Assembly: GCA_029554925.1 (NCBI GenBank)
Contig: JAKPUV010000611.1
Location: 1-8,632 of the forward strand
Origin: Candidatus Hydrogenedentota bacterium
Lineage (GTDB): Bacteria > Hydrogenedentota > Hydrogenedentia > Hydrogenedentales > CAITNO01
Length of the DNA stretch: 8,632 nucleotides
Direction: 5' to 3'
Shown: in pieces, positions 8,626 to 8,632 of the stretch
Layout of the letters: each line of letters begins with the position of its first letter
Position numbering within the stretch: the first letter of the stretch is position 1
Notes under the pieces: generated by a model
What the model saw: only the letters and a program-made list of their open reading frames with translations
Database searches by the model: none
What the model was told of the DNA's origin: nothing
Made by a program: the position numbers and the translations under genes

Positions 8626-8632
8626 CGCCGGG

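Overview
This is a GC-rich bacterial chromosomal window with long single-domain and multidomain genes, sigma70-like promoters (TTGACA boxes) and GC-rich hairpins. A GH172/DUF2961 enzyme, an M3B oligopeptidase and a large CHASE hybrid histidine kinase together resemble the gene content of environmental Planctomycetes/Verrucomicrobia/Hydrogenedentota-type bacteria. That placement is inference from gene content and composition only; no marker gene here fixes the phylum. I saw no transposase, integrase, CRISPR array, tRNA or rRNA.

Layout. 1-1131 (+): C-terminal part of an oligoendopeptidase F cut by the window edge. 1230-2768 (+): a secreted GH172-family glycosidase candidate with its own plausible promoter. 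2771-2798: a hairpin between convergent genes. Then three minus-strand genes, in order of transcription: cinA (5260-4034), a small RlpA-like double-psi beta-barrel protein (3778-3404) with a long hairpin-rich leader and a good intrinsic terminator, and a Smg/DUF494-like protein (3264-2803) with its own near-consensus promoter. 5261-5751: a divergent regulatory region with a parS-like ParB site next to the cinA start, a G10 run inside a G-quadruplex-type motif, a TTGACA promoter and a leader of about 300 nt. 5752-8625 (+): a hybrid sensor kinase (TM-CHASE-TM-PAS-HisKA-HATPase-REC-tail), complete just before the window ends.

The genes do not form an obvious pathway. The minus-strand group mixes housekeeping functions (nucleotide-metabolite repair, envelope, unknown), each apparently with its own signals. 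The kinase has no response-regulator partner in view, although it carries its own receiver domain. The most unusual points are: a 14-of-16 match to the parS consensus 10 nt from the cinA start; a CinA whose N-terminal domain is intact but whose C-terminal deamidase domain has lost its catalytic signature; an RlpA-like protein with Met where the catalytic His normally lies; a four-cysteine cluster in the kinase PAS domain; and two structured leaders. I found no convincing evidence of a wholly new multi-gene system.
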